From Gammaproteobacteria bacterium (GTDB lineage: Bacteria > Pseudomonadota > Gammaproteobacteria > Competibacterales > Competibacteraceae), in assembly GCA_024234995.1 (NCBI GenBank), contig JACKNF010000011.1, positions 52,063 through 116,062 on the forward strand: a DNA stretch of 64,000 bases, in the 5' to 3' direction. A model generated the notes under the pieces. It was not told the DNA's origin. It did no database searches and worked only from the letters and a program-made list of their open reading frames with translations. Of this stretch, positions 34,537-43,959 are shown one piece after another. A program made the position numbers and the translations under genes. Each line of letters begins with the position of its first letter. The first letter of the stretch is position 1.

Positions 34537-35289
34537 TCAGGAAGTTTCCAGTGCCGGTATCACCCGCGCCAATAGTTTTTTTACCCGCTCCAGACCACTG
34601 GCCAAATTCCGTTCGATCTCAGTCATGGTGATTGCACCCGCTCCCTTACCCGCTGCCCAATTGGCTACAACCGCGCAGGCGGCATAGTGCAAACCCAGCT
34701 CCCGGGCTAGCGAGGCTTCGGGCATTCCAGTCATGCCGACAATGTCGCAACCGTCTTTCTCCAGCCGGCGGATTTCTGCTGCAGTTTCTAGCCGGGGACC
34801 TTGCGTTGTTGCATAGGTGCAGGGTTTATGCACTGTCATTTCCAGATCGCGGGCTCCTTCAATCAGCCGCTTGCGTAGTTCCGGGCAATAAGGTTCGGTA
34901 AAGTCGATGTGGGTGACTTGAGTGAGGTTATCTTCAAAGAAGGTGCTATGCCGGCCCCAGGTGTAATCGATGATTTGATCGGGAAAGGCGAGCATACCGG
35001 GTTCCATATCAGTGCGGATACCGCCAACGGCTGCTGTTGCAATCACCTGTTTAACACCAATGTGGTGCAAGACCCAGAGATTAGCCCGGTAATTGATTCG
35101 ATGCGGCGGCAGGGTATGATGTTGACCATGTCTAGCTAGGAACACCACATTACGCTCACCGAATTCACCGTAGATCAATGGGCTGGAAGGTTCTCCGTAA
35201 GGTGTGGACAGGCTTTCCCGGTGAGTGACCTTCAAAGTATCTAGAGTAGCGAGGCAGGTGCCTCCAATAATAGCGATGGCGGGTATCAT
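34537..35289 (-). CDS. S-methyl-5'-thioinosine phosphorylase (PNP/MTAP family)
   Basis: The 250-residue enzyme belongs to the trimeric PNP/MTAP family: IAIIGGTCLATLD, the phosphate-binding FLARHGQHHTLPPHRINYRANLW-type region, ATAAVGGI, and GCDIVGMTGMPEASLARELGL. The base-contacting segment reads VVANWAAGKG; an Asn here favours 6-oxopurines, where MTA phosphorylases have Asp. The nagZ-hpt neighbourhood matches the gene order around methylthioinosine phosphorylase in Pseudomonas. So methylthioinosine rather than methylthioadenosine is the likely substrate. The ATG at 35289 has AAGG about eight bases upstream; the open frame continues to 35409 without family similarity. Confidence 0.85.
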   Translation of the reverse strand: MIPAIAIIGGTCLATLDTLKVTHRESLSTPYGEPSSPLIYGEFGERNVVFLARHGQHHTLPPHRINYRANLWVLHHIGVKQVIATAAVGGIRTDMEPGMLAFPDQIIDYTWGRHSTFFEDNLTQVTHIDFTEPYCPELRKRLIEGARDLEMTVHKPCTYATTQGPRLETAAEIRRLEKDGCDIVGMTGMPEASLARELGLHYAACAVVANWAAGKGAGAITMTEIERNLASGLERVKKLLARVIPALETS

Positions 35290-35347
35290 GGTGGAATGCC
35301 TTGGTAAGCAGGGAAGCAAGGGATCGAATGTGCTGTTCGTCAGCAAC

Positions 35348-35905
35348 TTAGCTGCTGATTGCGTAGATACCTGGCAATTGCCGCCAATATTCTTTGTAGT
35401 CCATGCCACAACCGAATACGTAGCGGTCCGGGACTTCTAATCCAACAAAATCAACAGTTAGTCCCGCACTTTTCCGATCATGCCGCTTATTAACCAATAC
35501 GGCGCTATAGGTCTCGACTGCGCCCTGCCGGCGCACTTCTTCTACAATCGCTTGGAGGGTATTGCCCTCATCGAAAATGTCATCGAATACTAGCACTATT
35601 CGACCGGTTACCGCAGGGTATGGCTGGGCGATCCAGTCGATTTTGCCACCCTGGGTGCCGCTGCGATAGCGGGTGGCATGCAGGTAACCGGCTTGTAGTG
35701 GAAACTGTAAGCGGGATACGAGCTGCGCGCCGGGAATGAATGCGCCATTCATCACGATCAGCACCAATGGGTTACAATGTTCCAAGTGGGTGGTCACAGC
35801 AGCGGCCAGACTATCGAGAGCGGACTGCACCTGCGCCGGCGTGAACAGCAACTCGGCTTTGCGTAGTACGGCACGTGCTTGTTCAGGAGTGATGGTGGAG
35901 GGCAT
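35348..35905 (-). CDS. hpt: Hypoxanthine-guanine phosphoribosyltransferase
   Basis: The 185-residue type I phosphoribosyltransferase salvages hypoxanthine or guanine with PRPP. The PRPP loop is VLVFDDIFDEGNT; other blocks are PLVLIVMNGAFIPGAQLVSRL, ATRYRSGTQGG and VDFVGLEVPDRYVFGCGMDYKEYWRQLPGI, the last typical of this gammaproteobacterial Hpt subgroup. It stands between nagZ and the thioinosine phosphorylase, all on the minus strand. The phosphorylase releases hypoxanthine and Hpt would recycle it, so the pair makes metabolic sense. Confidence 0.92.
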   Translation of the reverse strand: MPSTITPEQARAVLRKAELLFTPAQVQSALDSLAAAVTTHLEHCNPLVLIVMNGAFIPGAQLVSRLQFPLQAGYLHATRYRSGTQGGKIDWIAQPYPAVTGRIVLVFDDIFDEGNTLQAIVEEVRRQGAVETYSAVLVNKRHDRKSAGLTVDFVGLEVPDRYVFGCGMDYKEYWRQLPGIYAISS

Positions 35906-35963
35906 GGCAAACTCCGGAAAAATTGGGATGGGCTCTACTGAGCCTAGAAAGCCTGGCTCTAAA

Positions 35964-37010
35964 TCAAATATCCATTTCTAGCAGTGGAGATGCATCGTAA
36001 TCCTGAACCAGCCGAACTGTGCGTTGCCACACTGGATTGTGATGTAACCGTTTCCAGTTGGGACGGCCGCGGCCGTGGAGGCGGATCAGCCGTACTTGAC
36101 TGACCGGGTCGGGTTTCTGGCCCAATTGATCGAGAATCGCCACAGCAGCCCGGCGGTCATTACAGGCCAGCACCATATCGCAACCGGCCATCAATGCCGC
36201 CCGTGCCCGTTCTGGGGGATCGCCCGCTTCCTGAGCGCCCGCCATGTCTAGATCGTCGCTGAAGACTACTCCATGAAACTCCAGTTCTTGGCGTAAGATG
36301 CTTTTGAGCCAGCGCGTTGAGAAACCGGCAGGCCGGTCGTCCACTTGCGGATAGAGGACATGGGCTGGCATTAGCGCCGCTAAACCATAATGAATCATTC
36401 GTTCAAACGCCAGCAGGTCGGTCGTGGCTAGATCAACATAAGAGCGCGGATCGACGGGAAGTTCAAGATGCGAATCGGCAGCGATTCCGCCATGCCCTGG
36501 AAAATGCTTGCCCACAGCCTCCATGCCGGCTTTCTGCATCCCGCTGGCATAAGCATGAGCCAGATCGGCGACAATTTCAGGGTCGTGGTGAAACGCCCGG
36601 TCACCGATAATTCCGCTTACTCCATGGTCTAGATCCAGCACTGGCGCAAAACTGAAGTCGACGCCTACGGCGCGTAACTCGGTGGCCATCAGCCAACCGG
36701 TGATTCGCGCCAGTTGTTTGGCGCGCAGTGGATTCTGGTCATAGATCTCACCTAGCCGCCGCACCGCTGGTAAGCGGGTAAATCCCTCACGAAAACGTTG
36801 AACCCGGCCGCCTTCATGATCGACAGCAATCAGCAGGCGTGGTTGGCGCAGGGCGTGAATGGCTTCGGTCAACCTCGCGATTTGTTCCGGCGACTGATAG
36901 TTCCGGGCGAAAAGGATCACACCACCTACCAGGGGATGCTTCAATAGTTCACGTTCCTCGGCGGTCAGCATTAAGCTTTCCAATCCCAGCATCACCGGTC
37001 CTAACGCCAT
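35964..37010 (-). CDS. nagZ: Beta-N-acetylhexosaminidase NagZ
   Basis: NagZ removes GlcNAc from anhydro-muropeptides in the cytoplasm during wall recycling. The 348-residue GH3 protein shows GVILFARNYQSPEQIARL, AVDHEGGRVQRFREGFTRLPA, the catalytic His loop KHFPGHGGIAADSH and the nucleophile Asp in VFSDDLDMAGA. The ATG at 37010 is preferred, with GGAG nine bases upstream; the open frame continues 15 codons back to 37055. It is first in the nagZ-hpt-phosphorylase run. Confidence 0.95.
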   Translation of the reverse strand: MALGPVMLGLESLMLTAEERELLKHPLVGGVILFARNYQSPEQIARLTEAIHALRQPRLLIAVDHEGGRVQRFREGFTRLPAVRRLGEIYDQNPLRAKQLARITGWLMATELRAVGVDFSFAPVLDLDHGVSGIIGDRAFHHDPEIVADLAHAYASGMQKAGMEAVGKHFPGHGGIAADSHLELPVDPRSYVDLATTDLLAFERMIHYGLAALMPAHVLYPQVDDRPAGFSTRWLKSILRQELEFHGVVFSDDLDMAGAQEAGDPPERARAALMAGCDMVLACNDRRAAVAILDQLGQKPDPVSQVRLIRLHGRGRPNWKRLHHNPVWQRTVRLVQDYDASPLLEMDI

Positions 37011-37229
37011 TAATCTACACTCCAAATTCACAGGTCTTACAATGAATAGTTCCAATGATAGCGGCTAATCACGTTATCGTCAGTTATCATACGAACCATT
37101 CGGTTTCGGGGTTATATTGACGCCAGTCAGCCAAAAACCGACAATCGTTTCCCCATCTGCTCCGCAGGTCTTTGGTAAAACCTGGCGGTGTATTCATGAT
37201 CTTGCATCCAGCCCAGCCCTACGGACCCC

Positions 37230-38138
37230 ATGGATCCCTATAAATTAACTCATCTTAAGCAACTCGAAGCCGAGAGCATCCACATTATCCGCGAAGTAGC
37301 CGCCGAATTTGAAAAGCCGGTGATGCTCTACTCGATCGGCAAGGATTCTTCAGTAATGCTGCACTTGGCATTGAAAGCGTTCTATCCAGGCAAGCCGCCA
37401 TTCCCGCTTCTGCATGTCGATACAACCTGGAAATTCCGCGAAATGATCCGCTTTCGCGATGAGCAGGCGAAACGTTTGGGATTAGAACTGATCATTCATA
37501 TCAACGAAGACGGATTACGCCAGGGCATCAACCCCTTCAGCCACGGCTCGCGGGTTCATACCGATGTCATGAAAACTCAGTCACTCAAACAAGCGCTGGA
37601 GCGTCATGGTTTCGATGCCGCTTTTGGCGGCGCCCGCCGCGATGAGGAACGCTCCCGGGCCAAGGAACGGGTCTACTCCTTTCGTGACCGCAATCACCGC
37701 TGGGATCCCAAGAATCAGCGTCCTGAGCTATGGAACCTGTATAACAGCCGGGTGCGTAAAGGTGAAAGTATCCGGGTGTTTCCTCTATCCAACTGGACCG
37801 AGCTGGATATTTGGCAATACATCCACTTGGAAAACATTCCGATCGTACCGCTGTATTTTGCCGCTGAACGTCCAGTCGTGGAGCGCGACGGAACCCTGAT
37901 CATGGTTGACGACGAACGGATGCCGCTGGAACCGGGGGAAACGCCCAAGTTGGAATGGGTCCGGTTCCGCACCCTCGGCTGTTACCCATTAACCGGGGCC
38001 ATTCGCTCCCATGCGACAACCTTGCCGGAGATTATTCAGGAAATGCTACTTACCCGCCACTCGGAACGCCAGGGCCGGTTGATTGACCACGACGCCGCCA
38101 GTTCGATGGAAGAGAAAAAGCGGCAGGGGTATTTTTGA
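37230..38138 (+). CDS. cysD: Sulfate adenylyltransferase subunit 2
   Basis: CysD is the ATP-sulfurylase catalytic subunit that makes APS from sulfate and ATP. The 302-residue protein has the PP-loop YSIGKDSSVMLHLALKAF, FPLLHVDTTWKFREMI, FDAAFGGARRDEERSRAKERVYSFRD and FPLSNWTELDIWQYIHLENI, and ends with DDAASSMEEKKRQGYF-like sequence diagnostic for CysD. It is followed by cysNC one base after its stop. The 170-bp leader has no recognised regulatory motif. Confidence 0.97.
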   Translation: MDPYKLTHLKQLEAESIHIIREVAAEFEKPVMLYSIGKDSSVMLHLALKAFYPGKPPFPLLHVDTTWKFREMIRFRDEQAKRLGLELIIHINEDGLRQGINPFSHGSRVHTDVMKTQSLKQALERHGFDAAFGGARRDEERSRAKERVYSFRDRNHRWDPKNQRPELWNLYNSRVRKGESIRVFPLSNWTELDIWQYIHLENIPIVPLYFAAERPVVERDGTLIMVDDERMPLEPGETPKLEWVRFRTLGCYPLTGAIRSHATTLPEIIQEMLLTRHSERQGRLIDHDAASSMEEKKRQGYF

Positions 38139-38139
38139 C

Positions 38140-40062
38140 ATGTCCCACGCCTCTCCCCTGATCAAATCCGATATCCAGACTTATCTGGAAACCCACGAGC
38201 GTAAGGATTTATTACGCTTTATTACTTGCGGCAGTGTCGATGACGGCAAGAGTACTCTGATTGGCCGGTTGCTGTATGACACACAACTGATCTATGAAGA
38301 TCAGCTCGCTGCGGTGCGCCGCGATACCACTAAATATGGCACTACGGGAGAAGAACTGGATCTAGCCCTGCTAGTGGATGGGTTGCAGGCTGAGCGAGAG
38401 CAGGGCATCACGATCGATGTTGCTTATCGCTACTTCTCCACCGAGAAGCGGAAATTTATCATTGCTGATACTCCCGGCCATGAACAGTACACCCGTAATA
38501 TGGCAACGGGCGCTTCTACCGCGCAGTTGGCGATACTGCTGGTCGATGCCCGCAAGGGGGTGCAAGTCCAAACACGCCGCCATAGCTTCATCGTTTCATC
38601 GCTGGGTATCCGCCATCTGTTGCTGGCAGTGAACAAAATGGATTTGGTAGGTTTTGAACAGGCTGTGTTCAACCGGATCAGTGAAGAATATCAAGATTTT
38701 GTCGATAAGCTTGGAGTGCGCGATGTGCGTTGTGTGCCGGTGTCAGCGCTGCGTGGCGATAACGTAGCACAGCTCTCCGCCGCGATGCCGTGGTACAAGG
38801 GACCGGCCTTGCTGGAGTTGCTGGAAACAGTGGAGGTGGCGTCAGACCGTAATCTACGTGATTTTCGCTTTCCAGTGCAGTATGTCAATCGCCCGCATCT
38901 GGATTTTCGCGGCTTTTGCGGCACTGTCGCCGCTGGCACAGTCCGGCCAGGTGAGGAGATTGTTGCCTTGCCTTCAGGCCGGCGGTCGCAAGTGGCGGCC
39001 ATTGTGACTGCTGAGGGAAACTTGCCTGAAGCCTTTGCCGGTCAAGCGGTAACCCTGACCTTGACGGATGAAATTGATATTAGCCGTGGCGATCTGCTGG
39101 TTCATCCTGATCGGTTGCCCGCGGTCGCCGAGGCGTTTGATGCCCGGGTGGTGTGGATGGCTGATGCGCCGCTGTTGCCCGGCCGCCAGTACGATTTGAA
39201 GCTGGGCACACGGGTATTGTCAGCCATGCCGGAAACTCTCCATTACCGGGTTGATGTAAATACCCTGGAGCATCAACGCGCCGAGGAACTGGGGTTGAAT
39301 GAGATCGGCCATTGCCGCTTTAGCCTCAACCAGCCAGCGCCATTTGATGCATACGAGGAAATTCCTGGCACAGGCGGCTTCATTGTGATCGACCGGGTGA
39401 GTAATGCAACGGTCGGGGCGGGAATGATCGTTCGTCCAGTGATCCGTCCGCTGGTCGATAAGTCGCGCAATGTGGTCTGGCATGAACATAAGATCACTAA
39501 GGCACAGCGCGCGAATCAGAAGGCGCAGCGTGCTTGCGTGGTTTGGTTAACCGGCTTATCGGGTTCCGGCAAGTCCACGCTGGCCAATGCCCTAGAGCAG
39601 CGTTTGCTGCAGCGAGGATATCACAGCTATTTACTGGATGGCGACAATGTCCGCCACGGATTGAATCGCGATCTGGGTTTTTCCAAGGACGACCGGATTG
39701 AGAATATTCGCCGGATCGGTGAGGTGGCATCCTTATTCGCTGATGCCGGGTTGATTGTAGTGACGGCCTTCATCTCGCCATTTCGCGCCGACCGGGCGCT
39801 GGTACGGGCGCTGGTGCCGGAAGGTGAGTTCATTGAGGTTTATGTCCACGCTTCGCTAGAAGCCTGTGAGCGCCGTGATCCCAAAGGGCTGTATGCCAAG
39901 GCTCGCGCGGGAGTGATCCGTGATTTCACTGGCATCGACTCACCCTATGAGCCGCCGGAGCGTCCAGACTTGGTGCTGGACACTGAACAGGACTCGGTCG
40001 AGATGTGTTTGGAGCGGCTACTCGGTTATCTGAACGAGCGGCGCATCCTGCGCGGCGCCTGA
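38140..40062 (+). CDS. cysNC: Bifunctional sulfate adenylyltransferase subunit 1 / APS kinase (CysNC)
   Basis: The 640-residue protein fuses the GTPase subunit of ATP sulfurylase (about 1-440) to APS kinase (about 455-640). GTPase motifs: GSVDDGKSTLIGRLL, the switch II DTPGHEQYTRN and NKMDLV, followed by EF-Tu-like beta-barrels. Kinase motifs: P-loop GLSGSGKSTLANALE starting at residue 472, DGDNVRHGLNRDLGFS and the serine in FISPFRADR. Together with CysD it makes PAPS. The ATG at 38140 begins the family N-terminus; the frame overlaps cysD upstream. CysNC fusions are well known. Confidence 0.97.
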   Translation: MSHASPLIKSDIQTYLETHERKDLLRFITCGSVDDGKSTLIGRLLYDTQLIYEDQLAAVRRDTTKYGTTGEELDLALLVDGLQAEREQGITIDVAYRYFSTEKRKFIIADTPGHEQYTRNMATGASTAQLAILLVDARKGVQVQTRRHSFIVSSLGIRHLLLAVNKMDLVGFEQAVFNRISEEYQDFVDKLGVRDVRCVPVSALRGDNVAQLSAAMPWYKGPALLELLETVEVASDRNLRDFRFPVQYVNRPHLDFRGFCGTVAAGTVRPGEEIVALPSGRRSQVAAIVTAEGNLPEAFAGQAVTLTLTDEIDISRGDLLVHPDRLPAVAEAFDARVVWMADAPLLPGRQYDLKLGTRVLSAMPETLHYRVDVNTLEHQRAEELGLNEIGHCRFSLNQPAPFDAYEEIPGTGGFIVIDRVSNATVGAGMIVRPVIRPLVDKSRNVVWHEHKITKAQRANQKAQRACVVWLTGLSGSGKSTLANALEQRLLQRGYHSYLLDGDNVRHGLNRDLGFSKDDRIENIRRIGEVASLFADAGLIVVTAFISPFRADRALVRALVPEGEFIEVYVHASLEACERRDPKGLYAKARAGVIRDFTGIDSPYEPPERPDLVLDTEQDSVEMCLERLLGYLNERRILRGA

Positions 40063-40075
40063 GCGGCGGGTTGCG

Positions 40076-41845
40076 ATGCTTATGGGATGGGAAGCCTGGT
40101 TTACCGGCGGTTTGATCGTAGCGCTGATGGGAATATTGGCGATGACCCGGGCAGCACCGGACATGGTGTTTCTGGGCGGGTTAGTCTTGCTGGTTCTGGT
40201 TGGGATTGTGCCAGCAGAACAGGCGTTTGAAGGATTGGCTAACCAAGGATTGATTACAGTCGGGGCATTGTATGTTGTGGTTGCGGGGCTTCGCGAAACC
40301 GGTGGGGTGCAGTGGCTGGTGCAGCGGGTGCTGGGTCAGCCCGAGTCGGTGTCCCGGGCGCAATTGCAAATGATGTTGCCAGTGACGATGCTCAGCGCGT
40401 TTTTAAACAATACCCCTGTTGTTGCGATGCTGATCCCAGCGGTGGGCGAGTGGGCGCGCAAATACCAGTTGCCAGTTTCCAAGCTGATGTTGCCGTTAAG
40501 CTATGCGGCGATTCTCGGCGGTACCTGTACCCTGATTGGCACCAGCACTAATCTAGTGGTGAATGGCCTGTTGATTGAACGCGCTGGCATTAACCTGGGC
40601 CTGTTCGACATTACCTGGATTGGGTTGCCCGTTGCGTTCGTGGGAGTAACATTCATCATTCTGACCAGCCGTTGGTTGCTGCCTGACCGGCAGCCAGCGG
40701 TGTCGCCTAGCGATGATCCGCGCCGCTATACCCTGGAGATGCTAGTTGATGTGCATGGCCCCTTGGTGGGCAAGACCATTGAGAAGGCCGGTTTACGCCA
40801 TCTGTCGGGTTGTTATCTGATGGAGATCGACCGTGATGGCGCAGTGTTACCGGCCGTGTCGCCCCGCGAAACCCTGCAGGGCGGCGACCGGCTGGTGTTC
40901 GTGGGCGTAGTGGATTCAGTGGTGGATTTGCAGCGCATTCGCGGCCTGACCCCGGCTGCTAGCCAGGTCTTTAAACTGGCTGAGCGGCGCAGTGACCGGC
41001 TGCTGGTCGAGGCAGTAGTTTCGAATACCTGTCCTTTAGTCGGGCGCAGTATCCGCGATGGCCAGTTTCGTAACCGCTACAAAGCAGTCGTTATCGCAGT
41101 GGCGCGAAATGGCGCGCGGCTGCGTGGCAAGGTCGGCGATATCGTGTTGCGGCCCGGAGATATTCTGCTGGTCGAGGCTGGGATCGGCTTTCTGGAAGGG
41201 CATCGTAATAACCAGGATTTCTTTCTGGTCAGTCCAGTGCCCGATTCGGCACCATTGCGCCACGAGCGGGCGCTGCTGGCATTGACCATTCTCGGAGTCA
41301 TGGTGTTATTGTCCGGAGTTGGACTGTTAAGCATGTTTGAGGCTGCGCTAGGGGCGGCGGGACTCATGGTGCTGACTCGTTGTGTGAGCATCGTAGGTGT
41401 CCGCCAGAGCATCGACTGGTCGGTGTTATTGGTTATCGCAGCAGCGTTTGGCATTGGCGGGGCGTTGCAGAGCACTGAATTAGCGCTGAATATCGCGACA
41501 GCGATGGTCAGCCTGGCGGGAGATTCACCTATATTGAATCTGGTCATGGTCTATCTAGCCACCGTGCTGTTCACTGCGGTCATCAATAACAATGCAGCCG
41601 CATTGTTGATGTTTCCCATCGCCCAGGCGACGACATCGAGCCTGGATACCAGTATCGTACCGTTTGCCATGGCGATCATGATGGCAGCTTCGGCGGAGTT
41701 TTCGACGCCGATTGGTTATCAGACCAATCTGATGGTGTATGGGCCGGGTGGATATCGCTTCAGCGATTATCTGCGGGTAGGATTGCCGCTTAACGCGATA
41801 GTAGGCTGTGTGTCGCTGGGGACGATTCTGTGGTTGTACTTCTGA
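40076..41845 (+). CDS. SLC13-family transporter with TrkA_C domains (probable sulfate permease)
   Basis: The 589-residue inner-membrane protein has about six N-terminal helices with the SNT-type motif LSAFLNNTPVVAMLIP and GGTCTLIGTSTNLVVNGLL, a cytoplasmic insert with two TrkA_C (RCK_C) domains at about 205-385 (DRDGAVLPAVSPRETLQGGDRLVFVG and NGARLRGKVGDIVLRPGDILLVEA-type segments), and a C-terminal helical half with the repeated VINNNAAALLMFPIA and a terminal SAEFSTPIGYQTNLMVYGPG. It starts 13 bp after cysNC on the same strand. That context makes sulfate the best substrate guess; the family also carries dicarboxylates. Confidence 0.9.
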   Translation: MLMGWEAWFTGGLIVALMGILAMTRAAPDMVFLGGLVLLVLVGIVPAEQAFEGLANQGLITVGALYVVVAGLRETGGVQWLVQRVLGQPESVSRAQLQMMLPVTMLSAFLNNTPVVAMLIPAVGEWARKYQLPVSKLMLPLSYAAILGGTCTLIGTSTNLVVNGLLIERAGINLGLFDITWIGLPVAFVGVTFIILTSRWLLPDRQPAVSPSDDPRRYTLEMLVDVHGPLVGKTIEKAGLRHLSGCYLMEIDRDGAVLPAVSPRETLQGGDRLVFVGVVDSVVDLQRIRGLTPAASQVFKLAERRSDRLLVEAVVSNTCPLVGRSIRDGQFRNRYKAVVIAVARNGARLRGKVGDIVLRPGDILLVEAGIGFLEGHRNNQDFFLVSPVPDSAPLRHERALLALTILGVMVLLSGVGLLSMFEAALGAAGLMVLTRCVSIVGVRQSIDWSVLLVIAAAFGIGGALQSTELALNIATAMVSLAGDSPILNLVMVYLATVLFTAVINNNAAALLMFPIAQATTSSLDTSIVPFAMAIMMAASAEFSTPIGYQTNLMVYGPGGYRFSDYLRVGLPLNAIVGCVSLGTILWLYF

Positions 41846-41982
41846 TGTAAACACCTGATATCTAGATGCTCGTTTTTGCACGGTAATTCATTGTTTTTCT
41901 ATTTTTTTCTAGGAATAGTTCACCCAGCATCCATTGAAGAACAATATAAAGGCAGAGGGGCAAATTCCTGAAAATCATGCTT

Positions 41983-42447
41983 TCAACATGCTCCAGGGAA
42001 GCCGTACTGCCGCCACGCCTCGTACAAGGCGACAGCGACCGTATTTGACAGGTTTAAACTGCGTCCAGCCGTTAGCATCGGGATGCGTAAGCATTGCTCT
42101 TCGGGGATGGTGCTCAGCACTGTTGCTGGCAGACCGCGGGTTTCTGGGCCAAACAGCAGAGCGTCGCCAGGGCGATAGGCCACGGTGTGGTAGGGATGAC
42201 GGCTTCGGGTTGTGAAGGCGAATAGGCGCGGCAGACCTAGTTCCGCCAGGCACCTGGCTAAATCGGGATATTCACGAACCCGTGCCCACTCATGGTAATC
42301 CAGCCCGGCCCGCCGCAACCGGCGATCCTCCAATTGGAAGCCCAGTGGCTGGATCAGGTGTAGCCTGGCGCCGGTATTGGCGCACAACCGGATGATATTG
42401 CCAGTATTGGGCGGAATCTCTGGCTCAAACAGAATAATCTCGAACAT
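41983..42447 (-). CDS. trmL: tRNA (cytidine/uridine-34-2'-O)-methyltransferase
   Basis: TrmL methylates the wobble ribose of tRNA-Leu. The 154-residue SPOUT protein has FEIILFEPEIPPNTGNIIRLCANTGARLHLIQPLGF, LLFGPETRGLPATVL, and the SAM-knot C-terminus LRIPMLTAGRSLNLSNTVAVALYEAWRQ. Length and motifs are standard. It is 117 bp downstream of ntrC on the same strand, separated by a hairpin at 42531-42553. Confidence 0.95.
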   Translation of the reverse strand: MFEIILFEPEIPPNTGNIIRLCANTGARLHLIQPLGFQLEDRRLRRAGLDYHEWARVREYPDLARCLAELGLPRLFAFTTRSRHPYHTVAYRPGDALLFGPETRGLPATVLSTIPEEQCLRIPMLTAGRSLNLSNTVAVALYEAWRQYGFPGAC

Positions 42448-42530
42448 GGGGGTTCTTTATGCAGAAAGCAGCAGGATAGAAGGGGAGGGTGGAAGCGAAG
42501 TGCAATCCAGCTTCTATGATGGCTGCCGTC

Positions 42531-42553
42531 GCTCTTCTCCACAAGGGAAGAGC
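42531..42553 (-). terminator. Hairpin downstream of ntrC
   Basis: Arms GCTCTTC and GAAGAGC enclose a nine-base loop, 11 bp beyond the ntrC stop. No T-run follows on the minus strand. It could be a terminator-like or dispersed repeat structure; the adjacent plus-strand GGGGAGGGTGG at 42482-42492 resembles the tail of the repeat family. Confidence 0.4.
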
Positions 42554-42564
42554 GCCTTACCGGA

Positions 42565-43959
42565 TCAATCCATCCGCAATTCCTTGATCTTGCGGGTCAA
42601 GGTATTGCGTCCCCAGCCCAGTAACCGGGCTGCATCTTGACGATGACCGCCTGTCTGCTCCAGCGCTACGCGAATCAGCACCCGCTCAAAGCTGGGTAAA
42701 GCGGTGTCTAGCAATGCCTGTCCACCGCGTGCCAATGTTTGGCTCGCCCACAGGCGCAGTGCTGTTTCCCAGTCATAACCATCGGTTGCCGCAGGTGTTT
42801 TTTCCCGTAAATCAGCCGGTAGATCCTCTATATGGATCTCTCGCCCTGAAGCCATCACCGTTAGCCAGCGACATAGATTTTCCAGCTGCCGGACATTACC
42901 TGGCCAGTCCAGCCTGCCCAGATAGCTCTCGGTTTCCGGGCGTAGCAATTTGGGTTCAATGCCCAATTCACGCGCTGCCTGTGCCAGGAAATGCCGGCTC
43001 AGCAGCGGAATATCCTCACGGTGCCGGTTAAGTGACGGCAATTGAATACGGATTACATTTAGGCGGTGGAACAGATCTTCGCGGAATAACCCGTCATGCA
43101 CCCGTTGCTCCAAGTTCTGATGGGTCGCAGCAATGACGCGCACATCGACTCGGGTCGGTGTGTGGCCACCCACCCGGTAAAACTCACCTTCAGCCAGTAC
43201 CCGCAGCAGGCGAGTCTGCAATTCCGCCGGCATATCACCAATTTCGTCAAGGAACAGGGTGCCGCTATTGGCTTGCTCGAACCGCCCTTGGCGAGCGGCC
43301 TGTGCCCCGGTAAACGCACCGCGCTCGTGGCCAAATAGCTCAGATTCCAGCAGATCGCGAGGAATGGCGGCTGTGTTGATAGCGATGAAGGGTTGATCGG
43401 CACGGGGGCTGTGGCGGTGCAGCGCACGGGCGACCAGTTCTTTGCCGGTCCCCGATTCGCCGGTAATCAACACCGTAATATTGGAGCGTGACAGCCGGCC
43501 AATGGCACGAAATACCTCTTGCATTGCAGGCGCTTCACCAATGATTTCAGGCAAAGGTTGCGCCGGCTCGTTGAGGCTGTTCTGTTGACGATGGGTTAAA
43601 CAAGCCCGCCGCACGAGTGCTACGGCTTCGTCGACATCAAACGGTTTGGGCAGATATTCGAACGCCCCGCCTTGATACGCTGAAACTGCGCTGTCTAGGT
43701 CAGAATGCGCTGTCATGATGATCACCGGCAAATCCGGCAAGCGCTCGCGCAGAGAAGATAATAATTCCAGACCGCTAATCCCCGGCATCCGGATATCGGC
43801 AATCACCGCATCGGGTTTGCCTTGACGCAAAGCCTCCATCACGCCGGTAGCGTTCTCGAAGGTATTCACCATCATATCTTCGCGCTGCAATGCCTTTTCC
43901 AGCACCCAGCGGATCGCATGATCGTCGTCGATAACCCAAATATGTTCTTTCCTGCTCAT
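42565..43959 (-). CDS. ntrC: Nitrogen regulation response regulator NtrC (sigma-54 activator)
   Basis: The 464-residue regulator has a receiver domain (phospho-acceptor D55 in AVIADIRMPG, K104 in YLPKPFD), an AAA+ domain with Walker A GESGTGKE (166-173), intact GAFTGA (213-218) and Walker B GTLFLDE, and a Fis-type HTH with GGHRQDAARLLGWGRNTLTRKIKEL. All parts needed for sigma-54 activation are present, in contrast to ntrX here. Its ATG overlaps the ntrB stop by four bases. An NtrC-type dyad and sigma-54 promoter lie before ntrB, so the operon is probably self-regulated. Confidence 0.97.
   Translation of the reverse strand: MSRKEHIWVIDDDHAIRWVLEKALQREDMMVNTFENATGVMEALRQGKPDAVIADIRMPGISGLELLSSLRERLPDLPVIIMTAHSDLDSAVSAYQGGAFEYLPKPFDVDEAVALVRRACLTHRQQNSLNEPAQPLPEIIGEAPAMQEVFRAIGRLSRSNITVLITGESGTGKELVARALHRHSPRADQPFIAINTAAIPRDLLESELFGHERGAFTGAQAARQGRFEQANSGTLFLDEIGDMPAELQTRLLRVLAEGEFYRVGGHTPTRVDVRVIAATHQNLEQRVHDGLFREDLFHRLNVIRIQLPSLNRHREDIPLLSRHFLAQAARELGIEPKLLRPETESYLGRLDWPGNVRQLENLCRWLTVMASGREIHIEDLPADLREKTPAATDGYDWETALRLWASQTLARGGQALLDTALPSFERVLIRVALEQTGGHRQDAARLLGWGRNTLTRKIKELRMD

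Noticed and set aside
37056..37229. Looked for a tRNA or riboswitch before cysD
   Set aside because: No cloverleaf or recognised riboswitch core is visible; only an ordinary leader.
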